The notes below the pieces were generated by a model. That model ran no database searches. It was not told the origin of the DNA and saw nothing but the letters and a program-made list of their open reading frames with translations. Shown piece after piece: positions 25,297 through 34,847 of a stretch of 64,000 bases of DNA. Positions within the stretch are counted from its first letter, which is position 1; every line of letters starts with the position of its first letter. Position numbers and translations under genes: made by a program. The DNA comes from Alicyclobacillus sp. (GTDB taxonomy: Bacteria; Bacillota; Bacilli; Alicyclobacillales; Alicyclobacillaceae): contig JAIMBT010000006.1 in NCBI GenBank assembly GCA_023511295.1, positions 83,672 through 147,671 on the forward strand, given 5' to 3'.

Positions 25297-26244
25297 GTGC
25301 CGATTGGGGTGCTTGGATGGATGCTGGTCTATCATAACGGAGCCGTCACGGAGGCCGACGCGCATCGGGTCGCGGAGGGCTCCGTCGGCTTCATCTGGAT
25401 GGAGAATCCAGATGTCGCGACCGTGGAGACGGTCTTGCGGGAGACGTACCAATGCCACCCGCTGGTGGTGGACGACTGCTTGCACATGGACCAGCGTCCC
25501 AAGGTCGATGTCTATCCAGATCACGCCTATCTGCCGTTTTACGTATTGGCGGATCGAGGGCGGTTGCTGGAGATTGCCATCGTCATCGGATCGAACTTCG
25601 TCATCTGCATTTCCAAAGAACACGTACCGTTTCTGGCAGATCTACGGAAGGAATTCTTGCGTTCGCCGAACCGCATGAACAGCAGTGGTATCATCCTCTA
25701 CCACATTCTCGACGCGTGCGTCCATGGGTACCTGGACTACGTCGACAGAATCGAGGCGCGCATCAACGACCTCGAAAACCGGTTGATAGAAGACCCGTAC
25801 GTGTCCATCGCCGAGACCGTGTTTCGGATGAAGCGGCGCTTGCATAAGCTGCGCAAGATCTTCTCCGGCGAACGGGACCTGATGACGGTGTTGCGACACT
25901 CCGACTTCCCGTACACCGCGGAAGAGTCGAGCGTCTACCTGGGCGATGTCTACGACCACCTGAACCGTGTGGTGGAGGAGATCGACACGTTCCGCGACAC
26001 CATCACCGGTCTGATTGATATGCAGACGAACATCAAAGGAGACCGAATGAACGCCACCATCAAGACGCTCACAGTCGTCAGCATGTTCTTTCTGCCGGCT
26101 TCGTTCATCGTCGGGTTGTACGGGATCAACGTCAAAGGCGTCCCGGAGTACCGGTGGTCGTGGGGCTACGGGTGGGTCTGGGGCTGGATCATCGTCAGCA
26201 CGGTCAGCATGTGGTGGTACTTCAAGAAGAAAAAGTGGTTTTAA
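25297..26244 (+). CDS. CorA-family divalent cation transporter, GIN variant
   Basis: The 315-residue protein has a cytoplasmic N-terminal domain, a long helical funnel (YLDYVDRIEARINDLENRLIEDPY...) and two C-terminal membrane helices (TVVSMFFLPASFIVGLYGIN; WGWIIVSTVSMWWYFKKKKWF) ending in the usual Lys-rich tail. The family motif YGMN reads YGIN here, followed by the normal GVPE loop. It should form a pentamer moving Mg2+ or another divalent cation; the variant makes the ion uncertain. GTG at 25297 follows AAAGGA. Confidence 0.92.
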   Translation: MPIGVLGWMLVYHNGAVTEADAHRVAEGSVGFIWMENPDVATVETVLRETYQCHPLVVDDCLHMDQRPKVDVYPDHAYLPFYVLADRGRLLEIAIVIGSNFVICISKEHVPFLADLRKEFLRSPNRMNSSGIILYHILDACVHGYLDYVDRIEARINDLENRLIEDPYVSIAETVFRMKRRLHKLRKIFSGERDLMTVLRHSDFPYTAEESSVYLGDVYDHLNRVVEEIDTFRDTITGLIDMQTNIKGDRMNATIKTLTVVSMFFLPASFIVGLYGINVKGVPEYRWSWGYGWVWGWIIVSTVSMWWYFKKKKWF

Positions 26245-26316
26245 GCGGACGGACCGGCGCCAGCCGCATGGAGACGGGACCCCGTTTGCAGCCAAAAGGA
26301 GATGAGGCTTCCTCCA

Positions 26317-26347
26317 CCTCCCCGCGACCGCTTCCGAGCGGGGGAGG
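26317..26347. terminator. Hairpin between corA-like gene and response regulator
   Basis: A 9-bp GC-rich stem with one bulged G (26317-26325 with 26338-26347) lies between two convergent stops. No T-run. Confidence 0.4.
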
Positions 26348-27061
26348 CTAGGTCTCGAGGTAGGGTGCGACCACCGTGCGCCGCGCCGGGTTGAACCGGT
26401 AGCGAAAGCTCGGGCGCCCGACGGAACGGTACTCGAGCTCGACCGTGAGGACGCCGAGACTCTGCAGGAAATAGAGGTATTTCCGCATCGAGACGCGGGA
26501 AATCCCAACGGACGCGGCGAGGGTATCCGTGGTGAAGGACGCATCCTCCAGCCGGTCAATGGCCTCCACCACGTGCTGCAGGGTAGCCTTCGTAATGCCT
26601 TTTGGCAACTGCGCGGGCGGCGGCGCCGTGCGTCTGCGCAAGATCCACTCGTCGAGGTCCCGCTGGCTGAGGTGCGGTCCCCCACGGAGGACGCTGCGCT
26701 CTCGTTGATAGGCACCAAGGGCAACCCGGAACCGCTCGAACTCGAAGGGCTTGATGAGGCAGTCGACGGCGCCCAACCGCAGCGCCTCCTGGATACTCGC
26801 GATGTCGCTGGCCGCGGTGATGACCATCACGTCGACCGCTCGCCGCATGCTGCGAATCTGCTGGAGGACGTCGAGACCGCTGTCACCCGGCATGAAGATG
26901 TCGAGCAGCACGAGGTCTATCGGCAGCGCCTCCAACTGCCGCAGGGCCTCGTCACCTCGGGCTGCGACCCCCACGCACTGGAAACCCGGCACCATCTCCA
27001 CATACCGCCTGTTGATCTCTGCGACCATCGGGTCGTCGTCCACCACCAACACCCGAATCAT
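26348..27061 (-). CDS. CitB/DpiA-family response regulator
   Basis: The 237-residue regulator has a receiver domain (VDDDP at residues 8-11, phospho-acceptor Asp54 in VLLDIFMPG, Lys in LIKPFEFERF) and a C-terminal helix-turn-helix (TLAASVGISRVSMRKYLYFLQSLG) with the YRSVGRPSFRYRF end typical of CitT/DcuR/DpiA regulators of carboxylate uptake. It overlaps the kinase gene by 4 bases (ATGA). It probably controls the divergent MFS carrier. Confidence 0.93.
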   Translation of the reverse strand: MIRVLVVDDDPMVAEINRRYVEMVPGFQCVGVAARGDEALRQLEALPIDLVLLDIFMPGDSGLDVLQQIRSMRRAVDVMVITAASDIASIQEALRLGAVDCLIKPFEFERFRVALGAYQRERSVLRGGPHLSQRDLDEWILRRRTAPPPAQLPKGITKATLQHVVEAIDRLEDASFTTDTLAASVGISRVSMRKYLYFLQSLGVLTVELEYRSVGRPSFRYRFNPARRTVVAPYLET

Positions 27062-28662
27062 CGCGCGTCACCGCCTCTCGGATAGGGCAGGACGACGGTG
27101 AACACAGTCCCGCCTGACCCGGTTGTATAGTCCATCGTACCCTGCAGCGCGCGCACGCGCTGCAGGACCAAGTACAGCCCAAATCCCCGGTTGTCTCCCT
27201 TCGTCGAGACGCCCTGTTCGAACAGTTGCTCCCGAACATCCGCCCGAATGCCACCGCCGCTGTCGGCGACGCGGATGGTCAAACGGCCGGGACGGTACAG
27301 CAACTCGAGGTCCACCTGTTTCACAGGGCAAGACGCCACGGCTTCAAGGGCGTTGTCCACCAGGTTGCCGACGATGGTGATGAGGTCATCGAGCAGGGTG
27401 GAATCTTCCGGAACCGCGAGGGCCGCCTCCGCCGGGCCCAGGTTCAGGTCGACGCCCCGCTCCCGCGCATAGCTCATTTTACTTAACAGGAAACCTGCCA
27501 GGGCGGGGTCCTTCACCCGTTTGGTCACAGACCCGACCTCCAACTGGTACCGATGGGTCACCTCTTCCACGTAGGCCGACAGCTGGTCGTACCGCTGCAA
27601 TCGGACGATACCCAGAATGACGTGCAGTTTGTTCATGAACTCGTGGGCCTGTGCGCGCAGCGCGTCCGCGTACCGTTTGACCCCTGTCAGCTGTTCCATG
27701 AGGGATTTCAGTTCCGATTTGTCCCGGAACGTCGCAATCGCACCGACCACTTGCCGGTTCACGGTCACAGGCACCCGATTCACAATCAGCGTGCGGCCGT
27801 TGACCTCCAGTTCCTGGTCGACTTCCTCGGTCCCAGATTCCAGTACACGGCGCAGTCTCGACGGCGGCAGGTAATCCTCCACGTGCTGCCCCACCGGGTT
27901 GTCCATCAGCCCGACCCGACGGAACAATTCCTTCGCCGTCGCGTTCGCGACGACGATGGTCCCGGTCCGATCCACCGCGAGAATCCCCTCCCGCACAGCC
28001 TCGAGCATGGCGTTGCGCTCCTCCCAGAGGCGGGCGATTTCGTACGGTTCCAGCCCAAACAGCGTGCGTTTGATGCGGCGCGACAGCCAGACGGCCCCCA
28101 CAATCCCGACGAGCGCGCCCACTCCAGCCCCTAAGTAGATGATGCCCTCGCTCTGTGCGACCGTGGTGTCGACCTTGTCCATCATGATACCGACGGAGAC
28201 CACACCCACCTGTCGTCCGTTCGCATCGCGGACCGGGACGAACGCGCGCATCGATGGGCCCAGGGTGCCGGTCGCCACCGACACGTACGTTTGGCCGTGC
28301 AGGGCCCGGAATTCGTCGCCCCCGACGAACGGCTTGCCAATCAAGGCCTCGTTCGGGTGGGACAGTCGAATATGGTGCATGTTCATCACCACGATGAAAC
28401 GCACGTGCGTCGCACGCTCCAACGTCGTTGTGAACGGCTCGACCGCGGACGTGTCCCCCCGCCCGTCGAGGGCGGCAATCACGAGCGGGGTGTGTGCGGT
28501 CATTTCCGCGACGTCCATGGCCTTGTCGGCCAAGTCATTTCTCGCATTGGCAGCTTCTTTGATGCCTATCAGAACCCCCGTCATGGCGATGGAGATGCCC
28601 ACCACCAAACAGACCAACAGGGTGATCACGGTTTGCAGAGACAGGTGACGGATGTGCTTCAT
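27058..28662 (-). CDS. CitA/DcuS-family sensor histidine kinase
   Basis: The 534-residue kinase has an N-terminal membrane helix, an extracytoplasmic PAS-like (CitA/sCache) sensor with the RFIVVMNMHHIRLSHPNEALIGKPF and GPSMRAFVPVRDANGRQVGVVSVG motifs, a second helix near residue 180, a cytoplasmic PAS, a Spo0B-type phosphoacceptor (RAQAHEFMNKLHVILG) and an HATPase with NLVDNALEA, DSGGGI and GFGLYLV. It senses an external carboxylate, most likely a di- or tricarboxylate, and phosphorylates the adjacent regulator. The ATG at 28662 has GGGAG at 6 bases. Confidence 0.94.
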   Translation of the reverse strand: MKHIRHLSLQTVITLLVCLVVGISIAMTGVLIGIKEAANARNDLADKAMDVAEMTAHTPLVIAALDGRGDTSAVEPFTTTLERATHVRFIVVMNMHHIRLSHPNEALIGKPFVGGDEFRALHGQTYVSVATGTLGPSMRAFVPVRDANGRQVGVVSVGIMMDKVDTTVAQSEGIIYLGAGVGALVGIVGAVWLSRRIKRTLFGLEPYEIARLWEERNAMLEAVREGILAVDRTGTIVVANATAKELFRRVGLMDNPVGQHVEDYLPPSRLRRVLESGTEEVDQELEVNGRTLIVNRVPVTVNRQVVGAIATFRDKSELKSLMEQLTGVKRYADALRAQAHEFMNKLHVILGIVRLQRYDQLSAYVEEVTHRYQLEVGSVTKRVKDPALAGFLLSKMSYARERGVDLNLGPAEAALAVPEDSTLLDDLITIVGNLVDNALEAVASCPVKQVDLELLYRPGRLTIRVADSGGGIRADVREQLFEQGVSTKGDNRGFGLYLVLQRVRALQGTMDYTTGSGGTVFTVVLPYPRGGDAR

Positions 28663-28979
28663 AGTCCACTCCCAAGTCCGCGGATGGCATGGTCGCCGGA
28701 CAGGCCAAGGGCGTAGCGCCCTGCGTTACCCCCACTGTAGCGCAGATAGCTGCCTGGGCGCCCGAGAGATTCGGTTTTCTTAGTTACAAAATCGTTTCAT
28801 TGATTACCCATTCTCGCGTTTGGCGTTTGCCCACGTCATATTGAGTAAGGAAGTTGGCGGTCTGGTTCCATGCCGCGGTGAAAGCGATTCCCACCCATCG
28901 TTCCGCTCCGCAAGCGGCGGTTCGATGTGGCGCCGCGGTCCCAACCGGCCTTCCATTACACGAGCAGAGGAGGATACTG
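28663..28979. promoter_or_regulatory. Divergent control region of the two-component system and MFS carrier
   Basis: This 317-base gap holds an AT-rich stretch (about 28770-28812, tttcttagttac...tttcattgattacc) that is the likely site for promoters and regulator binding. No promoter pair with good spacing was found for either direction, in keeping with activation by the response regulator. AGAGGAGG at 28966-28973 belongs to the MFS gene. No small gene is seen. Confidence 0.4.
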
Positions 28980-30257
28980 TTGAAACCCACAAATGTTCGC
29001 TGGGGTGTCATCACGTTGCTGTTTTTCGCAACGACCATCAATTACCTTGACCGCACGAATTTATCCGTGGCGCTCCCGAAAATCGCCCAGAACTTTCATT
29101 GGGGGCCCGCAGCCGTCGGCGCCATTTCATCGGCATTCCTTTTGTCCTACGCGCTGCTGCAGGTACCGGTTGGCGCGCTGATTGACCGGCTGGGCACAAA
29201 GGTCACCTACATCTGGTCTGTCATCATCTGGAGTTTGGCATCGATGGCGACGGCCATCGCGAACTCATTCGGTATGCTGTACGTCTTCCGGTTGATCCTC
29301 GGCGTCGGCGAGGCACCTGCCTTCCCGGCTGCGACCAAGACCGCGGCCGACTGGATTCCCCGCAAACAGCGCGGGATTGCAACCGGCTTCTTCACAGCCG
29401 GTGTGAACATGGGATCGGCCGTCGCTCTACCGCTCGTCGCGTGGATTGTCACCGACTTCGGGTGGAAGACCTCGTTTGTCGTGACCGGGTTGATTGGCTT
29501 CGTGTGGCTCATCTTCTGGCTTGTCTTCTACAAGGACCGCAACGTCAACCCCCGCGTCAACGAAGCGGAACGGGCTTTGATTGAAGCCGGTACCGAAAAC
29601 GCTGCCGTCGAAGAGCAGAAGGTTCCGTTCGGACAGTTGCTGGCACGTAAGTCCACCTGGGGCTTGGTCCTCGGCTACTTCTGCCAGATCTACATCATGT
29701 ACGTGTTCATCACCTGGCTGCCCAGCTACCTCGTATCTGCCCGGCATATGAGCCTGCTCAAGACAGGCATCTACGGGATGCTGCCGTTCATGTTCGGTGC
29801 GGTCTTCGCGTTCCTCGGCGGGGTCGTATCTGACAAGTGGGTTCGCGCGAACCGCAACGGGCGCAAGTACGCGATGGTCATCGGTTTGCTGTTCGGCGCC
29901 GCCGTAATTCCGGCCGTGTTCGTCAGCGCCTGGGCTTGGGCGTTGGTCTTCCTGACCATTGCAGAATCCGGCATCATGTTCAGCAACGGCGCGGCTTGGG
30001 GCGCGTGTTCGGAAATCGCGCCGAGAGGCCAAACGGCTTCCGTCGCCTCCATGCAGAACTTCGGCGGGAACGTCGGCGGCTACCTCGCGCCGCTCATCAC
30101 GGGCATCTTGGTGCAGGCGTCGGGCAACTTCGTCTTCGCCCTCGTGTTGTCCGGCGTCATTGCCGTCCTCGGCGCCATCTTCTACTTCACGCTGCTGCCG
30201 GCCTCCAAGACGACGGAAGTGTACGGCGACCGCGCACAGTCAACCCTCGGCGCTTAG
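28980..30257 (+). CDS. MFS transporter, anion:cation symporter (ACS) type
   Basis: The 425-residue carrier shows the ACS-family N-terminus (TTINYLDRTNLSVALPKIAQNFHW), the loop GALIDRLGTKVTY, RLILGVGEAPAFPAATKTAADWIPRKQRGIATGFF and SEIAPRGQTASVASMQNFGGNVGGYLAPL. Relatives import hexuronates, galactonate, glucarate, tartrate or other organic anions with protons. The TTG at 28980 is set by AGAGGAGG and removes an unlikely N-terminal extension. It is divergent from a CitAB-type system that probably induces it. Confidence 0.94.
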   Translation: MKPTNVRWGVITLLFFATTINYLDRTNLSVALPKIAQNFHWGPAAVGAISSAFLLSYALLQVPVGALIDRLGTKVTYIWSVIIWSLASMATAIANSFGMLYVFRLILGVGEAPAFPAATKTAADWIPRKQRGIATGFFTAGVNMGSAVALPLVAWIVTDFGWKTSFVVTGLIGFVWLIFWLVFYKDRNVNPRVNEAERALIEAGTENAAVEEQKVPFGQLLARKSTWGLVLGYFCQIYIMYVFITWLPSYLVSARHMSLLKTGIYGMLPFMFGAVFAFLGGVVSDKWVRANRNGRKYAMVIGLLFGAAVIPAVFVSAWAWALVFLTIAESGIMFSNGAAWGACSEIAPRGQTASVASMQNFGGNVGGYLAPLITGILVQASGNFVFALVLSGVIAVLGAIFYFTLLPASKTTEVYGDRAQSTLGA

Positions 30258-30281
30258 CATCTCGCGGCGTCCGCCCGCGAA

Positions 30282-30326
30282 AATGCCGCACTCGGTCCGG
30301 ATACGGCCGGGTGCGGCATTCGTTTT
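30282..30326. terminator. Bidirectional intrinsic terminator
   Basis: A perfect 10-bp stem (aatgccgcac/gtgcggcatt) with an inner cggtccg/cggccg part is followed by CGTTTT on the plus strand and ATTTTC on the complement. It ends both the MFS gene and the leftward lipoate ligase gene. Confidence 0.8.
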
Positions 30327-30356
30327 CGGGAATAGGTGCTGCGCTTCGCTGACGGG

Positions 30357-31343
30357 TCATTCAAACAGGGTGAGGAACTCGTCCAGAACAATGTCACCGA
30401 AGTACGTCTTCAGGTCGACACCCTGCAGCGCCCGCTCCAGATCTTCCCGCCGGTACCGGCAACCGACCAACTTTCCTTCCACGTCGGCCAAGTCGCCCAT
30501 TCCGAAAAAGTCCCCGTAGATCTTGCAGGACTCAATCACGCCGCCCGATACGTACAGGCGGACGTCAATCGATCCGATGGAGAACCGCTTCGACCGCTGC
30601 ACGTTGAAATCCGGGGATTTGCCGTAGTTCCAATCCCAGTTGCGGTACCGCTCCTCCGACAGCGCCCGGATGGCCTGCCAGTCCGCGTCCGTGAAGCGGT
30701 ACTCCGGCACGTCTCCGCCGCCGAAGATGGCCTCGAGGAGCTTCGCGCGGAACTCCAGGATGGTCATCTCCTGCTGGAGAAAGTCTTTGATATTGGCCAC
30801 ACGGCTGCGAACCGACTTGATACCCTTCGATTCCATCTTGTCCGCTCGCACGTGCAGCGCATTCGCGACGGCGTCCAGGTTCACGTCGAACATGAGCGTC
30901 CCGTGGCTGAACATGCGACCCCGGGTCGCGAACTGCGCGTTCCCGGAGATCTTCTTGTCGCCCACCTGGATGTCGTTTCGTCCCGTCAACTCCGCGTTCA
31001 CACCGAGCTCGTGCAGCGCCGCGGTAACCGGTTCGGTGAACCGGCGGAAGTTGCGGAAGCTGTCTCCGTCGTTCTTCGTGATGAAACTGAAACTGAGATT
31101 GCCCAGGTCGTGGTAGACCGCTCCGCCGCCGGACAGGCGGCGCACCACGTGGATACCGTGCTCCCGCACATAGGTCTGGTTGATCTCTTCGAAGGTATTC
31201 TGGTTCTTGCCGATGATGATGGACGGTTCGTTGATGTAAAACAGCAGGTACGTCTCCTCGACGTCGAGGTGGTTCAGGGCGTACTCCTCCATCGCGAGGT
31301 TGACGGTCGGGTCCGTGATTCCCTGGTTGTCGATAAACAGCAT
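30357..31343 (-). CDS. lplA: Lipoate-protein ligase A
   Basis: The enzyme attaches lipoate to E2 and GcvH proteins through lipoyl-AMP. The 328-residue protein has the catalytic-domain motifs INEPSIIIGKNQNTFEEIN, RRLSGGGAVYHDLGNLSFSFI, GRNDIQVGDKKISGNAQF and the HGTLMFDVNLD block, plus the full C-terminal domain (FNVQRSKRFSIGSIDVRLYVSGGVIE) that many short homologues lack. The ATG at 31343 follows GGAGG at 7 bases. It starts 47 bases after the OsmC gene on the same strand. Confidence 0.95.
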   Translation of the reverse strand: MLFIDNQGITDPTVNLAMEEYALNHLDVEETYLLFYINEPSIIIGKNQNTFEEINQTYVREHGIHVVRRLSGGGAVYHDLGNLSFSFITKNDGDSFRNFRRFTEPVTAALHELGVNAELTGRNDIQVGDKKISGNAQFATRGRMFSHGTLMFDVNLDAVANALHVRADKMESKGIKSVRSRVANIKDFLQQEMTILEFRAKLLEAIFGGGDVPEYRFTDADWQAIRALSEERYRNWDWNYGKSPDFNVQRSKRFSIGSIDVRLYVSGGVIESCKIYGDFFGMGDLADVEGKLVGCRYRREDLERALQGVDLKTYFGDIVLDEFLTLFE

Positions 31344-31390
31344 GACGACGCCTCCGACGAAGCGCCCGCCAGTTGGCGGGCGCCGTTTGT

Positions 31391-31834
31391 TCAAGCCGAT
31401 GTGATGCGGACATCCCCGACGTCGTAGGTGACGTTGCCAGCGATGGTCTTACCGATGAAGCACTTGTCGCGCGCCTCGACCGCCGCTTCCTGGTACGCTC
31501 CCGTCTGGCTGGCATCCCCGCCGTACACGGTCGGACTCACGCGCAGCCGCGCGAACTTCGACTGCACCGGGTACCCCGTGACGGTTCCTTCGGCCTCAAT
31601 CTCGACCCGTTCTGCCGCCAACCCGCGCTTGCGCAGCACACCGAGCAGCGTGCCGCTGTAGCACGCGCTGACAGCCGCAATCAGCAGTTCTTCCGGGCTC
31701 GATCCGACCCCCTTCCCCCCCATTGACTCGGGCCCCGAATAGGTCACGGTCTGCCCACCCAGAGTCACCTGTCCTTCGCCTTCGCGTCCCGTTCCCTGCC
31801 ACGTCAGTGTGGTTGAAAAATGAAGGTCTGCCAT
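31391..31834 (-). CDS. OsmC-family peroxiredoxin-like protein
   Basis: The 147-residue protein has the OsmC fold blocks SSPEELLIAAVSACYSGTLLGVLRKRGL and the second active-site region EARDKCFIGKTI, giving the two cysteines used to reduce organic hydroperoxides. The N-terminus (MADLHFSTTLTWQGTG) and GPESMGGKGVG segment are typical of the Firmicute YhfA-like group. The ATG at 31834 follows GGGGAGGG. It probably protects against lipid peroxides in the cytoplasm. It follows the pxpA gene but may have its own promoter. Confidence 0.92.
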   Translation of the reverse strand: MADLHFSTTLTWQGTGREGEGQVTLGGQTVTYSGPESMGGKGVGSSPEELLIAAVSACYSGTLLGVLRKRGLAAERVEIEAEGTVTGYPVQSKFARLRVSPTVYGGDASQTGAYQEAAVEARDKCFIGKTIAGNVTYDVGDVRITSA

Positions 31835-31910
31835 CAACCGTCCCTCCCCAATGCAGTATAGACCGCCTGCGTCCGGCCCCGCTGTGAACCAGCGCACACC
31901 AGGAAGGAGC

Positions 31911-32687
31911 TTACGCGAAGCGGCGGCTCATCGGCTCGACCGTGATGCCGGCATCCGCCAGCGACTTGCGCAGCGCGACCGCGAACTCAACCGCGTGCGG
32001 ACCGTCACCGTGAATGCAGACGGTGTGGGCCTCAATCGAAACCGGCGTCCCTTGCTGCGACTGCACGGTGCCTTCCTTGACCATGCGGATGACCTGGTCC
32101 ACCGCTCGTTGCTCCTCTTGAATCATGGCGTCCGGCTGGCGACGCGGCGTCAGGGTGCCATCCTGTTGGTAGGTGCGGTCGGCAAACACCTCACTGGCCG
32201 TCCGCAGCCCAATCTTCTGCCCGGCTTTGACCAGCTCGCTTCCCGAGAGGCCCAGCAGAATCAGCTCCGGATTGACGTCGTAGACGGCTTCCGCAATCGC
32301 CTCTGCGAGCGGCGCGCGGACCGCCGCCATGTTGTAGAGCGCTCCGTGCGCCTTGACGTGCTGCATGGTGCCGCCCTCAGCTCGGACAAATCCGTACAGC
32401 GCCCCGACTTGGTACACCACCATGTCGTACGCTTCCTTGGGGGAGATGTCCATGTTGCGCCGACCGAAGCCGAGCAGATCTGGCAGACCTGGGTGCGCAC
32501 CAATCCCCACGCCCTTGGCCAACGCCAGCTTCACCGTCTCGCGCATCGTGGCCGGGTCTCCCGCGTGGTACCCGCAGGCGATGTTCGCGGAGGTCACCAC
32601 ATCCAGCAGTTCGCTGTCGCGTCCCAGCCGATAGGCGCCAAAACTCTCTCCCATGTCACTGTTGAGGTCCAGTCGGTACATGTCCAT
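31911..32687 (-). CDS. pxpA: 5-oxoprolinase subunit A (LamB/YcsF family)
   Basis: PxpA works with PxpB and PxpC to open the lactam of 5-oxoproline with ATP. The 258-residue protein has the family blocks [76 protein letters not shown] and [13 protein letters not shown]. Start at the ATG 32687 (AAGGGG upstream; a second ATG at 32681 is also possible). It is the last gene of the large operon and follows pxpC by 62 bases. It may act on a different lactam here, given its neighbours. Confidence 0.95.
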   Translation of the reverse strand: MDMYRLDLNSDMGESFGAYRLGRDSELLDVVTSANIACGYHAGDPATMRETVKLALAKGVGIGAHPGLPDLLGFGRRNMDISPKEAYDMVVYQVGALYGFVRAEGGTMQHVKAHGALYNMAAVRAPLAEAIAEAVYDVNPELILLGLSGSELVKAGQKIGLRTASEVFADRTYQQDGTLTPRRQPDAMIQEEQRAVDQVIRMVKEGTVQSQQGTPVSIEAHTVCIHGDGPHAVEFAVALRKSLADAGITVEPMSRRFA

Positions 32688-32749
32688 CGTTCCCCTTCCC
32701 ATTGTGAGATACCGCACCATCCGATATGGTTTCGCGAGAACCGGCTCCG

Positions 32750-33757
32750 TCAGTGGGCGCGGACAGCCTGCGCGGCGACGTGCAACCCGCGCGCAAACGC
32801 GGCGAGTTCCTGCTGCTGCGCGCGCAACAGCCGCGTCGCATCCGCGAGTGCCAGCCACTCAAACCGGATTCGGCTACCTGGCCGCAGTTGCGCCAACACC
32901 GGCAGGTCGACGCTTGCCACCTGGGCCATCTTCGGGTAGCCTCCCGTGGTCTGGCGATCCGCCATCAGCAAGATGGGGTTGCCGTCCGTCGGCACCTGAA
33001 CCGTGCCAGCCGTCACCGCTTCGGACAGCAGGTCTACCGGGTTCGCCAGGTGCAGCGTCGGTCCTTGCAGGCGATACCCCATGCGGTCCGACTGCGACGT
33101 CAGTTGAAACCACTGCGAGGTGAACGCTTTCCGGCTCTCTTCCGTGAACAGTTCCGTGTGGCGTCCGGGAAGCACCCGAATCACCGGTTCCGCTCGGTAA
33201 GCCGGGAGCACCGACGGGGCCGGGAACCACGCTGCCGCGCTCCCGGAACCAGACCGGCGCAGGTGCGCCAAGGCAGCTTCGGCGACCGACGAGCGCTCGC
33301 CCCACTGTATCTCGTCGCCCGCCTGCAGCGCTCGGCCCTGGAATCCGCCCATGCCGGCGCGCAAATAGGTGCTGCGGCTCCCCATCACAACCGGCACGTC
33401 CACGCCGCCCGCCACCGCCAGGTAACTGCGGCATCCCTCGGCCATCGGCCGGAACGACAGCGTACTGCCCGCCGCTACGAATACCGGTCGCCACCGCGGG
33501 ACCTCCCGCCCGTCCACCATCGGCATCAACCCCAGACCCGTCACAGCGACCAGTGCGTCATCGGCAAACGACAGCCGCGGTCCCGTCAGCGTCATCTCGA
33601 GCGCCGCGGCGCCTGGCCGGTTTCCGACCAGCAGGTTCCCCACTTGCAGGGCGACCGCGTCCATCGCCCCGGCGACGACGACCCCGTATCGCTGGTATCC
33701 CGGGCGCCCGAGGTCCTGCACCGTGGTGAGCAGGCCCGGTTGCTCGACGTGAATCAT
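32750..33757 (-). CDS. pxpC: 5-oxoprolinase subunit C (biotin-dependent carboxyltransferase-like)
   Basis: The 335-residue protein has the AHS2/KipA signature [85 protein letters not shown] and the [26 protein letters not shown] block. It is complete. It overlaps pxpB by 4 bases, so B and C are translationally coupled, as expected for subunits of one complex. Confidence 0.95.
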   Translation of the reverse strand: MIHVEQPGLLTTVQDLGRPGYQRYGVVVAGAMDAVALQVGNLLVGNRPGAAALEMTLTGPRLSFADDALVAVTGLGLMPMVDGREVPRWRPVFVAAGSTLSFRPMAEGCRSYLAVAGGVDVPVVMGSRSTYLRAGMGGFQGRALQAGDEIQWGERSSVAEAALAHLRRSGSGSAAAWFPAPSVLPAYRAEPVIRVLPGRHTELFTEESRKAFTSQWFQLTSQSDRMGYRLQGPTLHLANPVDLLSEAVTAGTVQVPTDGNPILLMADRQTTGGYPKMAQVASVDLPVLAQLRPGSRIRFEWLALADATRLLRAQQQELAAFARGLHVAAQAVRAH

Positions 33758-34440
33758 CGCACCCTCTCCTCCTCGAGCAGACGCGCGTACGCCTCTCTGG
33801 ACACCGGGTAGAACCGCACCACGTCACCAGCCTGCAACAAGCTCGGCGGGTTCTCCTCCGGCCGAAACAGCCGGACCGGCGTACGCCCAATCAGCTGCCA
33901 TCCGCCGGGGGTCTCAATCGGGTACACGCCGGTCTGCATGCCGGCGATGCCGACCGTCCCCGCTGGAATGGCGAGGCGCGGATTGGCCCGCCGCGGCGCG
34001 GCAATCCGTTCCGACATACCGCCGAGGTACGGAAAGCCGGGAGCGAACCCAATCATATACACCACGTACTCGCCGGCCGTGTGAATCTGAATCACCTCGT
34101 CGACGGAGATCCCGTTGTGCGACGCCACCTCGCCGATATCCGGCCCGAACTCGCCGCCGTAGCACACCGGAATCTCCACCGTCCGGCCGGGTTCGCTCGA
34201 CGCCTCCGGCATCTGCGCCCATCGCGCCGCCAGGATGCGTTCGAGATCTGCGAAGGTCGTCCGGATTGGATCAAAAAACACAGTGAGCGTCGTAAAGGCC
34301 GGGACGAACTCGATCATCCCCGGCAGCGGGTCCTCGGCGAGCGACGCGGCGAAGGCCCGGATGGTGCGGTGTACCGCGAGGTCAATCTCGGTCCCGAACT
34401 GCACGACGGCCGCCGCATCGCCCATCGGTTGAATGTCCAC
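33754..34440 (-). CDS. pxpB: 5-oxoprolinase subunit B (AHS1/KipI family)
   Basis: The 228-residue protein begins MDIQPMGDAAAVVQFG and has the AHS1 motifs EFVPAFTTLTVFFDP, IPVCYGGEFGPDIGEVA, YMIGFAPGFPYLGGM, RRANPRLAIPAGTVGIAGMQTGVYPIETPGGWQLIGRTP. In Bacillus the homologue also inhibits the sporulation kinase KinA, but its metabolic role is the PxpABC lactamase. GTG at 34440 follows AGGAGG at 6 bases. It lies 11 bases after the small 2Fe-2S gene. Confidence 0.95.
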   Translation of the reverse strand: MDIQPMGDAAAVVQFGTEIDLAVHRTIRAFAASLAEDPLPGMIEFVPAFTTLTVFFDPIRTTFADLERILAARWAQMPEASSEPGRTVEIPVCYGGEFGPDIGEVASHNGISVDEVIQIHTAGEYVVYMIGFAPGFPYLGGMSERIAAPRRANPRLAIPAGTVGIAGMQTGVYPIETPGGWQLIGRTPVRLFRPEENPPSLLQAGDVVRFYPVSREAYARLLEEERVR

Positions 34441-34451
34441 CAGTGTCCTCC

Positions 34452-34763
34452 TCAGTCCAGATCAGTCACCAAGTCGCGAATCCAGCGGCGCGTGGACAGC
34501 GGTTGCAGTTTGACGCGGGACCCAGCCACCGCCTTCGTGTTGCACAGGTACCCCACCTTCCCGTCGATGACCGCGGAGCACTCCTTGCAAGCGTTCGCGG
34601 ACCGGCAGGAAAAGCGCACCACCAGGTTCGGCGATTGGTGCTCACGCACCCATTGTACCGCATCCAGCAAACTCATCCCGTCCGCGTAGGGCACGGTATA
34701 CGTCTCCACCCACTCGCCCTGCTCCGGCGTGCCGCGGGTGATCTCCAGGGTGACCTCTGCCAT
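34452..34763 (-). CDS. Small 2Fe-2S protein (SdhB/FrdB N-terminal-like)
   Basis: The 103-residue protein resembles the plant-type ferredoxin domain found at the N-terminus of succinate dehydrogenase/fumarate reductase iron-sulfur subunits: FSCRSANACKECSAVIDGKVGYLCNTKA supplies four cysteines, and VKLQPLSTRRWIRDLVTDL resembles the start of the linker. The C-terminal domain with the 3Fe-4S/4Fe-4S clusters is missing, and no room exists for it downstream. It directly follows the flavoprotein gene, so the pair probably forms a reductase with a shortened electron chain. Confidence 0.85.
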   Translation of the reverse strand: MAEVTLEITRGTPEQGEWVETYTVPYADGMSLLDAVQWVREHQSPNLVVRFSCRSANACKECSAVIDGKVGYLCNTKAVAGSRVKLQPLSTRRWIRDLVTDLD

Positions 34764-34847
34764 GTTGCCCAGTTCCCCCTTCTCCTCTTGACATGAGCCA
34801 ATCCGTTGCCTGCTCTGCCGACAGCCAGCGGCCCGCGCTCGTCCCCC

